Shown here piece after piece: positions 1 through 7,012 of a DNA stretch of 35,035 nt; the stretch's first letter is position 1; every line of letters begins with the position of its first letter. The notes below the pieces were generated by a model. The model was not told where the DNA came from and ran no database searches. It saw only the letters and a list, made by a program, of their open reading frames with translations. This DNA comes from JAKCDU01 sp035551615 (GTDB lineage: Bacteria; Actinomycetota; Acidimicrobiia; Acidimicrobiales; Palsa-688), in the NCBI GenBank assembly GCA_035551615.1, contig DASZNC010000173.1, positions 1 to 35,035 of the forward strand, in the 5' to 3' direction. A program made the translations under genes and the position numbers.

Positions 1-427
1 CCAGGACCACCTCGAACGCGGCCAGTTTCTGGTCGCAGTAGTCCTCCGCTTCCAGGCGTAGGCGGCGGGCCTCGTCGCGGGCCTCTTCGACGATGTTGCG
101 GGCCGACGTTTGGGCCTGGCGGACGATCTCCGTGCGCTGCACCATTCGCTCGGCCTGCATGCGGGCGGCGGTGACGATGTCGTCGCCCTCGCGCTGCATC
201 TTGGCCAGGTACTCGTCGCGCTCCTTGAGCATCCAGCGGGCGTGACGGGTCTCCTCGGGCAGGCGCTGGACGGCGTCCTCGAGGAGCTCGAGCACCTCCT
301 CCTTGTTGTCCAGCTTGACCGACGAGGACAGGGGCAGAGCCCGGGTGCCGTCGATGATCTCAATGACCCGCCGGACCAGACTCTCGGTGTCCACCGGCAG
401 CAAGGGGCCGTCGTCGAAGTCGCTCAT
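1..427 (-). CDS. DivIVA/SepIVA-like coiled-coil protein (partial, C-terminus outside window)
   Basis: The reading frame opens at ATG (425-427) and runs off the left edge, so about 142 N-terminal residues are visible. The start reads MSDFDDGPLLPVDTESLVRR. After about residue 60 the protein is a long charged heptad-like helix rich in Glu, Arg, Lys and Ala, typical of DivIVA-domain or ATP-synthase-B-like coiled coils. There is no signal peptide or membrane segment. Proteins of this type lie beside coaD in many actinobacteria; the mycobacterial relative SepIVA takes part in septation and cell-envelope growth. Its place 58 bp downstream of coaD on the same strand suggests co-transcription. The cell-division role is inferred from family and context; the coiled coil is what I can see. 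Confidence 0.75.
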   Translation of the reverse strand, partial: MSDFDDGPLLPVDTESLVRRVIEIIDGTRALPLSSSVKLDNKEEVLELLEDAVQRLPEETRHARWMLKERDEYLAKMQREGDDIVTAARMQAERMVQRTEIVRQAQTSARNIVEEARDEARRLRLEAEDYCDQKLAAFEVVL

Positions 428-485
428 CGGCTCCCGGCCCCGGCGCTGCCCCTGTGGTTGCCTGTGCGCCCGATGCCCAGCCCGC

Positions 486-968
486 TCACGCGAACTTGAC
501 CTTCAACATGTCCAGCACCGGGCCGGGCACGGTCGATCCGATGCGGTCGGCGCCGCCGAACTTGGCGAAGTCGCGCACCCACTTGGACGCCACGAACGAG
601 TACTCCGACGAGCACGGGATGAGGAGCGTCTCGATGCCGGAGACCTTCTTGTTCATCTGCGCCTGCTGCAACTCCGACTCGGCGTCGGACGCGACCCGCA
701 GGCCCTTGATGATGACGTCCGCCTTGAGCTCCCGGGCCAGGTCGACGACCAGGCTGGCGAAGTTGGAGGTGGACACGTTCGACAGGTGGGCGACCGAGTC
801 CCTGATCATCTGGATGCGCTCCTCGAGGCTGAACAGCCCCTCCCCCTTCTGGGTATTGCGCATGGCGGCCACGATGACGTGGTCGAACAACTTGGACGCG
901 GTCTCCACGACTTCCAGGTGACCGTTGTGAAAGGGATCGAACGATCCGGGGAACAGCGCGGTTCTCAA
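486..968 (-). CDS. coaD: phosphopantetheine adenylyltransferase (CoaD)
   Basis: CoaD catalyses the penultimate step of coenzyme A synthesis: ATP plus 4'-phosphopantetheine gives dephospho-CoA and pyrophosphate, in the cytosol. The 160-residue product has the usual family length. The nucleotidyltransferase signature FPGSFDPFHNGH is at residues 6-17, with the HxGH histidines at H14 and H17. The C-terminal half has the characteristic SSEYSFVASKWVRDFA segment. The start is a TTG whose last two bases are shared with the rsmD stop (TTGA, 4-bp overlap), which indicates translational coupling. An upstream in-frame extension exists but would lie entirely inside rsmD and is rejected. The rsmD-coaD pair is conserved across many bacteria. 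Confidence 0.97.
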   Translation of the reverse strand: MRTALFPGSFDPFHNGHLEVVETASKLFDHVIVAAMRNTQKGEGLFSLEERIQMIRDSVAHLSNVSTSNFASLVVDLARELKADVIIKGLRVASDAESELQQAQMNKKVSGIETLLIPCSSEYSFVASKWVRDFAKFGGADRIGSTVPGPVLDMLKVKFA

Positions 969-1519
969 GTGTGGCCTTCCTCGGCCGGAGCCGGGACGGG
1001 TTGGGCGATGGACACAACGGTACCGCCGTAGCGCTTCACCTTCACAGTCTCCCACCCATCCCCGGGCGACCACGGCGATGCGCTGGTCTCGGCCACCAGC
1101 AGGCCGGTTCGGGAAACGAGCCGTTCGAGCAGTTCGTTCCACCGCTCGAAGCCGTACGGCGGATCGGCCAGCACCAGATCGAAGAACGGGGCGCCGGAGG
1201 CGTAGGCCAGGGCGTCGGAGCGCAGGACGGTGGCCTTCTCGCCGCCCGGGCCGAGGACGGCCAGGTTCTGGCGGATAGCCGCCACCGCCTCGGGCGCGTG
1301 GTCGACCATCACCGCCGACCGGGCGCCGCGCGACAGGCACTCGATCCCCAGTGCCCCGCTGCCGGCGAACAGGTCCAGCACGGCCGAGTCCTCGAGGCGG
1401 TCCATCGACGAGAGCATGTCGAAGACCGCCTCCCGGACCCGGTCACTCGTCGGCCGGGTCGCTTGCCCCCGGGGCGCTCTCAGGGGTCGGCCCCTGGCGG
1501 TTCCTCCGACAACCCTCAC
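965..1519 (-). CDS. rsmD: 16S rRNA (guanine-966-N2)-methyltransferase (RsmD)
   Basis: RsmD uses S-adenosylmethionine to methylate G966 of 16S rRNA in the assembling 30S subunit. The 184-residue product starts VRVVGGTARGRPLRAPRG, the usual N-terminus of the family, followed by TRPTSDRVREAVFDML. The SAM-binding glycine motif DLFAGSGALGIE and the catalytic (D/N)PPY motif, here LADPPYGF, are both present. I chose the GTG at 1517-1519 rather than a start 14 codons upstream because homologues begin here and because a TACTTT hexamer lies exactly 7 nt upstream, as expected for a leaderless mRNA. The stop overlaps the coaD start. The 5' end is 19 bp from a divergent small gene. Confidence 0.95.
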   Translation of the reverse strand: MRVVGGTARGRPLRAPRGQATRPTSDRVREAVFDMLSSMDRLEDSAVLDLFAGSGALGIECLSRGARSAVMVDHAPEAVAAIRQNLAVLGPGGEKATVLRSDALAYASGAPFFDLVLADPPYGFERWNELLERLVSRTGLLVAETSASPWSPGDGWETVKVKRYGGTVVSIAQPVPAPAEEGHT

Positions 1520-1526
1520 GTAGTGC

Positions 1527-1532
1527 AAAGTA
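1527..1532 (-). promoter_or_regulatory. leaderless -10 element for rsmD
   Basis: On the minus strand the hexamer TACTTT is followed by 7 nt and then the GTG of rsmD. It matches the TANNNT consensus of actinobacterial -10 boxes at the spacing that puts the transcription start on the start codon. No convincing -35 box is visible. Confidence 0.5.
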
Positions 1533-1538
1533 ACAACT

Positions 1539-1706
1539 GTGACCCCTGAGGCGACCATCACCTGTATCGACTGCGGCGGGGTGTGCTACTTGCTGAGCAC
1601 CTGGCCGGACGACGACCCGCCCCAGCCCGGCGACATCATGGTCTACCGCTGCCGTGACTGCCTCGATCGCTGGGACCTGGAGCTGCCCGAGGACTTCAAC
1701 TCTTGA
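1539..1706 (+). CDS. 55-residue zinc-ribbon protein, antisense to the recG-rsmD junction
   Basis: A GTG-initiated frame of 55 codons begins VTPEATITCIDCGGVCYLLS. It carries two CxxC knuckles, CIDC near residue 9 and CRDC near residue 38, and ends in an acidic tail LELPEDFNS. The spacing fits a one-zinc ribbon. Codon third positions are almost all G or C, as in the neighbouring genes, which argues that it is translated. Its first codon is 19 bp from the divergent rsmD start, and its last 11 bases overlap the 3' end of recG on the other strand. No Shine-Dalgarno is visible. Function is unknown: a small RNA-, DNA- or protein-binding zinc ribbon is possible. The coding call rests on codon bias plus the paired cysteines. 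Confidence 0.72.
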   Translation: MTPEATITCIDCGGVCYLLSTWPDDDPPQPGDIMVYRCRDCLDRWDLELPEDFNS

Positions 1707-3801
1707 AGAGGAACGCCCGATCGTCCTCGTCGAGCAGCAGGCCGATCTCTTCGGCCAGTTCCGGCAGGCCGGCCAGGCCCGGGTGGGCGTCGACCAGGGC
1801 GAAGGCCACCCGCCGGGCTTCGGCGACCAGGTCCTTGTCCCGCCGCAGCGATGCCAGCTTCAGGTCGGTCGCGCCCTTCTGCCGGGTCCCGAGGATGGTG
1901 CCCTCGCCGCGTAGCTCCAGGTCCACCTCGGCCAGCTCGAAACCGTCGGTCGTCCGCTCCAGCGCCGACAGCCGCTCCTCGGACTCGGGGCCCAGGCCCT
2001 CGCCCAGCAGGAAACAATGGGACGCCACCTGACCCCGGCCGACGCGCCCGCGCAGCTGGTGCAGCTGGGCGATCCCGAACCGGTCGGCGTCCTCGATCAC
2101 GATGACGGTGGCGTTGGGCACGTCGACGCCGACCTCGATGACCGTCGTCGACACCAGGACGTCGGTGGCACCGGCCCGGAACGAGGCCATGACCGATTCC
2201 TTCTCGGCCGCCGCCATCTGCCCGTGCAGCAGACCCAGGCGCACGCCCTCCAGCTCGCCGCCGTCCGATGAGAGGCGACTGAACTCCTCGGAGGCCGAAC
2301 GGGCCTGAACTTTTTCCGAATCGTCGATCAGGGGACAGACGACGTAGGCCTGCCTACCGGCGGTCACCTCCGAACGCACGGTGGCCCAGGCCGCCCCGAC
2401 CTCCAGCTCGCCGCGGGCCCAGCGGGTGGTGATCGGGGTGCGGCCGGGCGGCATCTCGTCCAGGACCGTCGTGTCCAGGTCGCCGTACACGGTCATGGCC
2501 GCGGTGCGGGGGATGGGCGTGGCCGTCATGACCAGAACGTCAGGCACCACCTGGCCCGGACCCTTCTCCCGCAAGGCGGCCCGCTGCTCCACACCGAAGC
2601 GGTGCTGCTCGTCGATCACCACGCAGCCCAGGTTCTGGAAGGCGACCGACTCGGTCAGCAGGGCGTGGGTCCCGATCAGGATGTCGGCCGACGCCGCCCG
2701 CGCCCGGTCGGCGGCGTTCGAGCGGCCGGTCAACAGGGCCACCTCCAGCGGCCGCTCGGCGAACAGGTTGTCGTCCGCCTTCAGAGTAAGATTTGACAGC
2801 AGTTGTGACACACTGGCGTGGTGCTGCTCGGCCAGCACCTCGGTGGGCGCCATCAGGGCGCCCTGGTAGCCCCCCTGCACGGCCGTCAGCAGCGCGGCCA
2901 CGGCCACCAGCGTCTTGCCCGAGCCGACGTCGCCCTGCAGCAGGCGGTGCATCGGATGGGGCCCGGCCATGTCGCCGGCGATCTCGGCGATGGCCCGCTC
3001 CTGAGCATTCGTCAGGTCAAAGGGCAGGCTCGTCCGGAACCGGTCCAGCAGCTCCCCTTCGGTCTGGTGGTGGATGCCGGCCGACTCGTTCTCCACCGCC
3101 CGCTTGCGCATGACCAGCACCAGTTGCAGGCGGAGCAGTTCGTCGAAAGCCAGGCGGTGGCGGGCCGATTCCTTTGCCGCCATCGAGTCGGGATTGTGGA
3201 TCTGGCGGAACGCCCAGTCCCGGCCGACCACCTTGGCCCGCTCCTGCCACACATCCGGCAGCGGGTCGGTGAACCGGTCGATCTTGAACAGCGCCCTCGC
3301 CACCCAGTCGGCGATCTGCCAGGTCATGAGCCCGGCCTTCTCCGACTGGGGGTAGACCGGCACGATGCGGCCGGTGCGGTCGCCGACCAGGTCGACGACC
3401 GGGTTGGTCATCTGCCGGCGGCCCCGGTAGCGCTCGACCTTCCCGAACACGGTGACCTCGACGCCCTCGGCCAGTTGGCGGGCCCGCCACGCCTGGTTGA
3501 AGAACGTGACCCGGAGGTAGCTGGACCCGTCGAACAGGTCGACCTCGACCAGCGACCGGCCCTGCCGGGTGCGGCGGTTGGCCACCTTGCGCACGACGGC
3601 CAGGACCATCGCCTGGTCGCCGTCGACCAGGTCGGCGATGTCGGCCTGGTTGGTGCGGTCCAACCACCGGCGGGGGTAGAAGGTGACCAGGTCGAGGATG
3701 GTGCTGATCCCCATCTCGGCCAGCGCCTCCTGGTGTGTCGGCCCGACCGTCTTGATCTGGTCGACGCCCAAGTGGGCCAGCTCCGGGAGGGATTTACTCA
3801 A
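1696..3801 (-). CDS. recG: ATP-dependent DNA helicase RecG
   Basis: RecG is a superfamily 2 helicase that reverses stalled replication forks and processes Holliday junctions and R-loops. The 701-residue product has the usual length. An N-terminal wedge/OB region (residues about 10-170, with FYPRRWLDRT) is followed by helicase motif I LLQGDVGSGKT, the DEQH box in VIDEQHRFGVEQR, motif III TATPIPRT, and motif VI QLHQLRGRVGRG. The start is TTG at 3799-3801, overlapping the end of the DAK2 gene by 8 bp (ATTGAGTAA). The overlap implies coupled translation with the upstream gene. The 3' end overlaps the antisense zinc-ribbon gene by 11 bp. Confidence 0.97.
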   Translation of the reverse strand: MSKSLPELAHLGVDQIKTVGPTHQEALAEMGISTILDLVTFYPRRWLDRTNQADIADLVDGDQAMVLAVVRKVANRRTRQGRSLVEVDLFDGSSYLRVTFFNQAWRARQLAEGVEVTVFGKVERYRGRRQMTNPVVDLVGDRTGRIVPVYPQSEKAGLMTWQIADWVARALFKIDRFTDPLPDVWQERAKVVGRDWAFRQIHNPDSMAAKESARHRLAFDELLRLQLVLVMRKRAVENESAGIHHQTEGELLDRFRTSLPFDLTNAQERAIAEIAGDMAGPHPMHRLLQGDVGSGKTLVAVAALLTAVQGGYQGALMAPTEVLAEQHHASVSQLLSNLTLKADDNLFAERPLEVALLTGRSNAADRARAASADILIGTHALLTESVAFQNLGCVVIDEQHRFGVEQRAALREKGPGQVVPDVLVMTATPIPRTAAMTVYGDLDTTVLDEMPPGRTPITTRWARGELEVGAAWATVRSEVTAGRQAYVVCPLIDDSEKVQARSASEEFSRLSSDGGELEGVRLGLLHGQMAAAEKESVMASFRAGATDVLVSTTVIEVGVDVPNATVIVIEDADRFGIAQLHQLRGRVGRGQVASHCFLLGEGLGPESEERLSALERTTDGFELAEVDLELRGEGTILGTRQKGATDLKLASLRRDKDLVAEARRVAFALVDAHPGLAGLPELAEEIGLLLDEDDRAFLFKS

Positions 3802-5428
3802 TGCTGAACAGGTACGGGTAAAGCGGCTGACCCCCGTGGTGCACCTCGGCCGACACCTGCGGCCGCTGCTCGGCGAGCCACTCGGTGATGCGGCGGGTGT
3901 CGGCCGCCGTCGAGCCCTCGCCGGCGATCACGGTGATTATCTCGTGGTCGTCGGTGGCCAGCTTCTGCAACAGGTCGATGGCGGCACCGGCCAGTTCGTG
4001 GTGGACCACCTCGATTCGGTCCCGGGATATCCCGAGGAAGTCGCCCTCTTCGATGGGGCCGGCGTCGCACATGCTGGGCCGCACCGCCCGGGTCACCTCG
4101 CCGGCCACCACCCCGGCCGCGCTCTGCTCCATCCGGACCGCGTTCTCCTCGGCCCCCCCTTCGGGGTCGTACTCGAGCAGGGCGGCGAAGCCCTCCTGGA
4201 TCCCCTTCGTGGGCACCACCCGGGTCGGTTTGCTGGCCTGCAGAGCGGCCTGCTGGGCGACCGGGATGATGTTCTTGTTGTTGGGCAGGATCACGACCTC
4301 GTGGCTGTGGGCCGCCTCGATGGCGGCCAGGATGTCGGCCGTCGAGGGGTTCATGGACTGCCCGCCGCTCACCACGTGGTGCACCCCCAAGCTGCGGAAG
4401 ATGCGCTTGATGCCGTCGCCGGTGCACACCGCCACCACGCTGGTGTGGACGGGCGCCTCGTCGGGTTCCTCACCCTGGTTGGCGGTGCGAACCCACTTCT
4501 CCTCCTCGACCTGCTCGAACAGGTCGGTCACCCGGATCTGGCGGGGCCGACCGGCGCCGAGGGCGGCCTCGATGGCCGGGCCGATGTCGTCGGTGTGGAT
4601 GTGGCAGTTCCACAGCCCGTCGCCGCCGACCACCACGATGGAGTCGCCGATGCCGGCCCACACCTCGCGGAAGGCCGGGATCAGGTCGTCCTCGGCCTCG
4701 AGCAGGTACATCACCTCGTAGCGCAGGTCTCCGACTCCGGCGCTGTGGGCCTCCTCGATGGCCGCTTCCTGGTCACCCTCCGGCGTCGCCGGCGCCTCCG
4801 GCAGGGGACGCCCGGCGGCCACGTGCAGGAAGGCGTCGAGCAGCAGCAGGTAGCCGGTACCGCCGGAGTCGACCACGCCGGCCGCCTTCAGCACCGGGAG
4901 CATCTCCGGGGTCCGGGCCAGGGCGTCGGCCGCATGGGCCCGGGCCGCCTCGAGCACCGTCGTCAGGCTGTCGCTGTCGCGCTCGGACTCCGCCCCCTCT
5001 GCGGCCGCTCGGGCCACAGTGAGGATGGTGCCCTCCACCGGGTTCTGGACGGCCGAGTAGGCGCCGTCGGCCGCCCGGCGCAGCCCGTTGACCACGGTGG
5101 CGGCCACGATGGAGTCACTGCCCTTGGCCGAGTCGGCCAGGCCCCGCATGATCTGCGACAGGATCACGCCGGAGTTGCCACGGGCGCCCATGAGCGAGCC
5201 GTAGCTGATGGCCTGGGCCACCGCCGCCATCGTCCGGTCGGGTTGGCGCTCGATCTCCTGGACGACCGACTCCACGGTCAGGGCCATGTTGGTCCCGGTA
5301 TCGCCGTCGGGGACGGGATACACGTTGAGCCGGTTGATGTAGGCCTTGTGGGCACTGAGGGCGTCTCGGAACGCCACGGTGATGGCCACCAGATCCTCGG
5401 CGGCCAGGCGCTCCTGCGTCTGTGTCAT
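3794..5428 (-). CDS. DAK2 domain protein, FakA/YloV-like fatty-acid kinase
   Basis: The 544-residue product has an N-terminal DhaL/DAK2 kinase domain with NVYPVPDGDTGTNMALTV (Mg-ADP loop) and the helix motif GARGNSGVILSQI. A middle region and a C-terminal FakA-type domain (VVILPNNKNI, TKGIQEGFAALLEYDP) follow. In Firmicutes the family phosphorylates fatty acids held by FakB/DegV partners; the substrate here is an inference. I chose ATG 5426-5428 (MTQTQERLAAEDLV), where family homology begins, over the longer in-frame extension, which overlaps the rpmB promoter and gene. A TAGCAT hexamer lies 11 nt upstream. Its 3' end overlaps the recG start, so the two genes form a unit; the pair is common in actinobacteria. 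No FakB/DegV gene is visible in the window. Confidence 0.9.
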   Translation of the reverse strand: MTQTQERLAAEDLVAITVAFRDALSAHKAYINRLNVYPVPDGDTGTNMALTVESVVQEIERQPDRTMAAVAQAISYGSLMGARGNSGVILSQIMRGLADSAKGSDSIVAATVVNGLRRAADGAYSAVQNPVEGTILTVARAAAEGAESERDSDSLTTVLEAARAHAADALARTPEMLPVLKAAGVVDSGGTGYLLLLDAFLHVAAGRPLPEAPATPEGDQEAAIEEAHSAGVGDLRYEVMYLLEAEDDLIPAFREVWAGIGDSIVVVGGDGLWNCHIHTDDIGPAIEAALGAGRPRQIRVTDLFEQVEEEKWVRTANQGEEPDEAPVHTSVVAVCTGDGIKRIFRSLGVHHVVSGGQSMNPSTADILAAIEAAHSHEVVILPNNKNIIPVAQQAALQASKPTRVVPTKGIQEGFAALLEYDPEGGAEENAVRMEQSAAGVVAGEVTRAVRPSMCDAGPIEEGDFLGISRDRIEVVHHELAGAAIDLLQKLATDDHEIITVIAGEGSTAADTRRITEWLAEQRPQVSAEVHHGGQPLYPYLFSIE

Positions 5429-5439
5429 TGCGATTGGGG

Positions 5440-5449
5440 ATGCTAACCT
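5440..5449. promoter_or_regulatory. overlapping divergent -10 elements for the DAK2 gene and rpmB
   Basis: On the plus strand TGCTAACCT (5441-5449) is an extended -10 (TG-n-TAACCT), which would start the rpmB transcript near 5456 and give a leader of about 50 nt. On the minus strand TAGCAT (5440-5445) is a -10 for the DAK2 gene, 11 nt from its ATG. The two hexamers share bases, so polymerase can probably occupy only one at a time. Confidence 0.5.
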
Positions 5450-5507
5450 GGACAGCCGGCCTGGGCAGGGAGTCCAGGCGCGTTCGTTTGGCAGAGGTGT
5501 CGACCCG

Positions 5508-5702
5508 ATGGCAGCTGTTTGTGAAGTGTGCGGCAAGCGGCCGTCGTTCGGTATGAGCATAAGCCACTCCCACCGGCGGACGAAGCGGCGCTGGAACCCC
5601 AACATCCAGCGCATCCGGGCCATGGTCAACGGCAGCCCCAAGCGGGTGCACGTCTGCACCTCGTGCATCCGGGCCGGCAAGATCACCAAAGCCACCCGCT
5701 AA
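5508..5702 (+). CDS. rpmB: 50S ribosomal protein L28
   Basis: L28 is a small protein of the large ribosomal subunit. The 64-residue product starts MAAVCEVCGKRPSFGMSI and contains the basic SHSHRRTKRRWNPNIQRI stretch typical of L28. Cysteines at positions 5, 8, 50 and 53 form two CxxC pairs, so this is the zinc-binding (C+) form. The ATG at 5508 is used because the longer frame reads through the divergent promoter and adds unrelated residues. It is the only plus-strand gene of this housekeeping block apart from the small zinc-ribbon gene, and is divergent from the DAK2-recG unit, the usual arrangement in actinobacteria. Many actinobacteria also carry zinc-free paralogues elsewhere; none is visible here. 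Confidence 0.97.
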   Translation: MAAVCEVCGKRPSFGMSISHSHRRTKRRWNPNIQRIRAMVNGSPKRVHVCTSCIRAGKITKATR

Positions 5703-5737
5703 CCCGCTCCGCACCCCGCCCCCGTTCGTCTCGGGCC

Positions 5738-5870
5738 CGCTTTCGGCGCGCCCCGGCACGAACCGTGCCCCGGCCCTCCGGCCCGCTTCGGCGCGCCCGG
5801 CACGAACCGTGCCCCGGCCCTCCGGCCGGCGGCTTCGGCGCAACCCCGGCACGAGCCGTGCCCCCCTCCG
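5738..5870. repeat. three tandem GC-rich repeats, each with a GGCACG/CGTGCC hairpin
   Basis: Three imperfect copies of a 44-49-bp unit follow rpmB. Each contains the hairpin GGCACG-(AAC or AGC)-CGTGCC, at 5755-5769, 5799-5813 and 5848-5862, preceded by CTTCGGCGC or TTTCGGCGC and, in the first two copies, followed by CCCCGGCCCTCCGG. The hairpins have 6-bp stems and 3-nt loops and no U-tract. They could serve as a transcript 3' end for rpmB or as a local tandem duplication. Open frames on either strand here are low-complexity and not coding. Confidence 0.6.
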
Positions 5871-5945
5871 CCCGGCGGGTCCGCCCCGAGCCCGCACCGC
5901 CCTCCGACCCGCCGGCCCGGGCAGTTCCCGCTCCACCCCACAGGT

Positions 5946-5984
5946 GTGTGCAATCCTGCTGACTATATCAGCAACATTGCACAC
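5946..5984. repeat. 39-bp near-perfect palindrome with inner and outer arms
   Basis: Outer arms GTGTGCAAT (5946-5954) and ATTGCACAC (5976-5984) enclose inner arms TGCTGA (5957-5962) and TCAGCA (5968-5973). The whole is symmetric around 5965, with two mismatched 2-nt gaps and a 5-nt centre. It sits as an AT-richer island between convergent genes. It could be a protein-binding operator, a recombination or attachment site, or a bidirectional hairpin; no U-tract follows on either strand. Confidence 0.6.
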
Positions 5985-5987
5985 CCT

Positions 5988-6016
5988 TTGACATTTTTGA
6001 TGATCATCCGTGTCAA
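5988..6016. repeat. TTGACA/TGTCAA inverted repeat around GATGATCATC
   Basis: TTGACA at 5988-5993 and its complement TGTCAA at 6011-6016 are 17 bp apart, and the perfect 10-bp palindrome GATGATCATC (5999-6008) lies between them. Each TTGACA matches a -35 box, but no good -10 follows at the right distance on either strand. The element begins only 3 bp after the 39-bp palindrome, so the two may act together. Confidence 0.45.
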
Positions 6017-6049
6017 TAAACCCCGGACGGGCGTGGCGGCGGACGCGCT

Positions 6050-6079
6050 TCGGCGCCGCTCCCTGAGAAGCGGCGCCGA
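6050..6079 (-). terminator. 11-bp GC hairpin downstream of the GAF/HTH gene
   Basis: Left stem 6050-6060 (TCGGCGCCGCT) pairs perfectly with 6069-6079 (AGCGGCGCCGA) around an 8-nt loop. It lies about 60 bp beyond the stop of the minus-strand regulator and opposes rpmB transcription. There is no U-tract, as is common for actinobacterial terminators. Confidence 0.5.
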
Positions 6080-6140
6080 TGGCGGTGTTCAGCTCGGTTC
6101 GTGGCCGGCGCCGGTAGATGACCGGCCGACGAACGGGATG

Positions 6141-6929
6141 CTACCCGGGCATCTCCCCGGCACCGGACAGCAGGCGCATGACGTCGTCGCGGCGGAACCG
6201 GAGGTGGCCGCCGATGGTCCGCAGGCTGGGCAGCTTGCCGGCGGCGGCCCAGTTGATGACGGTGCGCTCGGTGACGTCGAAGATGGTGGCCACCTCGTGG
6301 CTGCGGAGCAGTTGGGGAGCGTCGCCGGTGACCGACGAGGCCCGGCCGGAGCGGGAGGGCGACACGCCGCCCGGCTTCGGCACCTGGCGCAGGACGGCGA
6401 CCGGCTCGACCGATTCGACCGGCCGGCGCAGCTGCGACAGCTGGGTGCTGATCTGGCGGGCCAGGGCGGACATGGCCCGCTGCTCCCGCTTGGACAGCTG
6501 GCGCAGCCAGCGGTCCATGACGGCGACCACACCGGTGACCATGCCGTTGGTGTCGCGGATGGCGACTCCGTAGGCCCAGCGCATGGCGTGGGGGGCGTGC
6601 ACCAGCGGGCTGCGGGCCAGGCTGGTCACCATGTCGGTGAGCTCGACCGGCCCGACACCGGCGGCGATGGCCTCGTACAGGGCGCCGTCGTTCAGGCCGT
6701 TGCGGTGATCGAAACCCTGGGACAGGGTGCTCCAACCACCGCCCGGCTGCGGGACCGAAAGGACCGCAACCGGCGTCTGGCAGGCCAGAGCACCGAGGAC
6801 CAGAAGGTCCGCGAGACCTTGACCAGGTGAGGAGGCGGGGCCTGCAGACCGATGATCGTTGTCGGGGGAAGATCCACTGTCTGTCAAGCCGCCACCCGTT
6901 TCTGAGGGACTTAGGGGGGATACCGGCAT
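6141..6929 (-). CDS. GAF-domain regulator with C-terminal MerR/BldC-type helix-turn-helix
   Basis: The 262-residue product has a low-complexity N-terminus (residues 1-35), then a GAF-like sensory domain (about 40-160) with LADLLVLGALACQTPVAVLS and WAYGVAIRDTNGMVTGVVAV. A charged helix RQLSKREQRAMSALARQI follows at the end of the domain. Residues 206-255 form a winged helix-turn-helix of the excisionase/MerR/BldC class (LLRSHEVATIFDVTERTV, then GKLPSLRTIGGHLRFRRDDV). The family is expected to bind DNA as a dimer; the ligand and targets are unknown. ATG 6927-6929 is the first start after a candidate promoter. It lies 83 bp downstream of thiD on the same strand. An anti-terminator or kinase role is not supported: no phosphoacceptor or catalytic motif is visible. 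Confidence 0.82.
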   Translation of the reverse strand: MPVSPLSPSETGGGLTDSGSSPDNDHRSAGPASSPGQGLADLLVLGALACQTPVAVLSVPQPGGGWSTLSQGFDHRNGLNDGALYEAIAAGVGPVELTDMVTSLARSPLVHAPHAMRWAYGVAIRDTNGMVTGVVAVMDRWLRQLSKREQRAMSALARQISTQLSQLRRPVESVEPVAVLRQVPKPGGVSPSRSGRASSVTGDAPQLLRSHEVATIFDVTERTVINWAAAGKLPSLRTIGGHLRFRRDDVMRLLSGAGEMPG

Positions 6930-6948
6930 GCCAAATGAGTCGGAATCC

Positions 6949-6977
6949 GCCGTAGACGACTTGAGAAACGATCACAA
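6949..6977 (-). promoter_or_regulatory. candidate promoter of the GAF/HTH gene
   Basis: On the minus strand TTGTGA (6972-6977) and TACGGC (6949-6954) are separated by 17 bp, giving a start near 6942 and a short leader. The -10 is imperfect, so this is a weak prediction. It would let the gene be expressed apart from thiL-thiD. Confidence 0.35.
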
Positions 6978-7012
6978 AAGGGGATGTCGGCGAAATGTCA
7001 GGACGGAATCGG

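Noticed and set aside
486..1340. A longer CoaD with 124 extra N-terminal residues
   Set aside because: The extension lies wholly inside rsmD in another frame. CoaD homologues begin just before the FPGSFDP motif.
5703..5953. Short ORFs on both strands in the repeat region after rpmB
   Set aside because: They encode only Gly/Arg/Pro repeats produced by the tandem DNA units and have no start signals.
5988..6016. TTGACA at 5988 as the -35 of a plus-strand promoter for an unknown gene
   Set aside because: No TANNNT lies 16-18 bp downstream, and no credible plus-strand gene follows before the antisense regulator.
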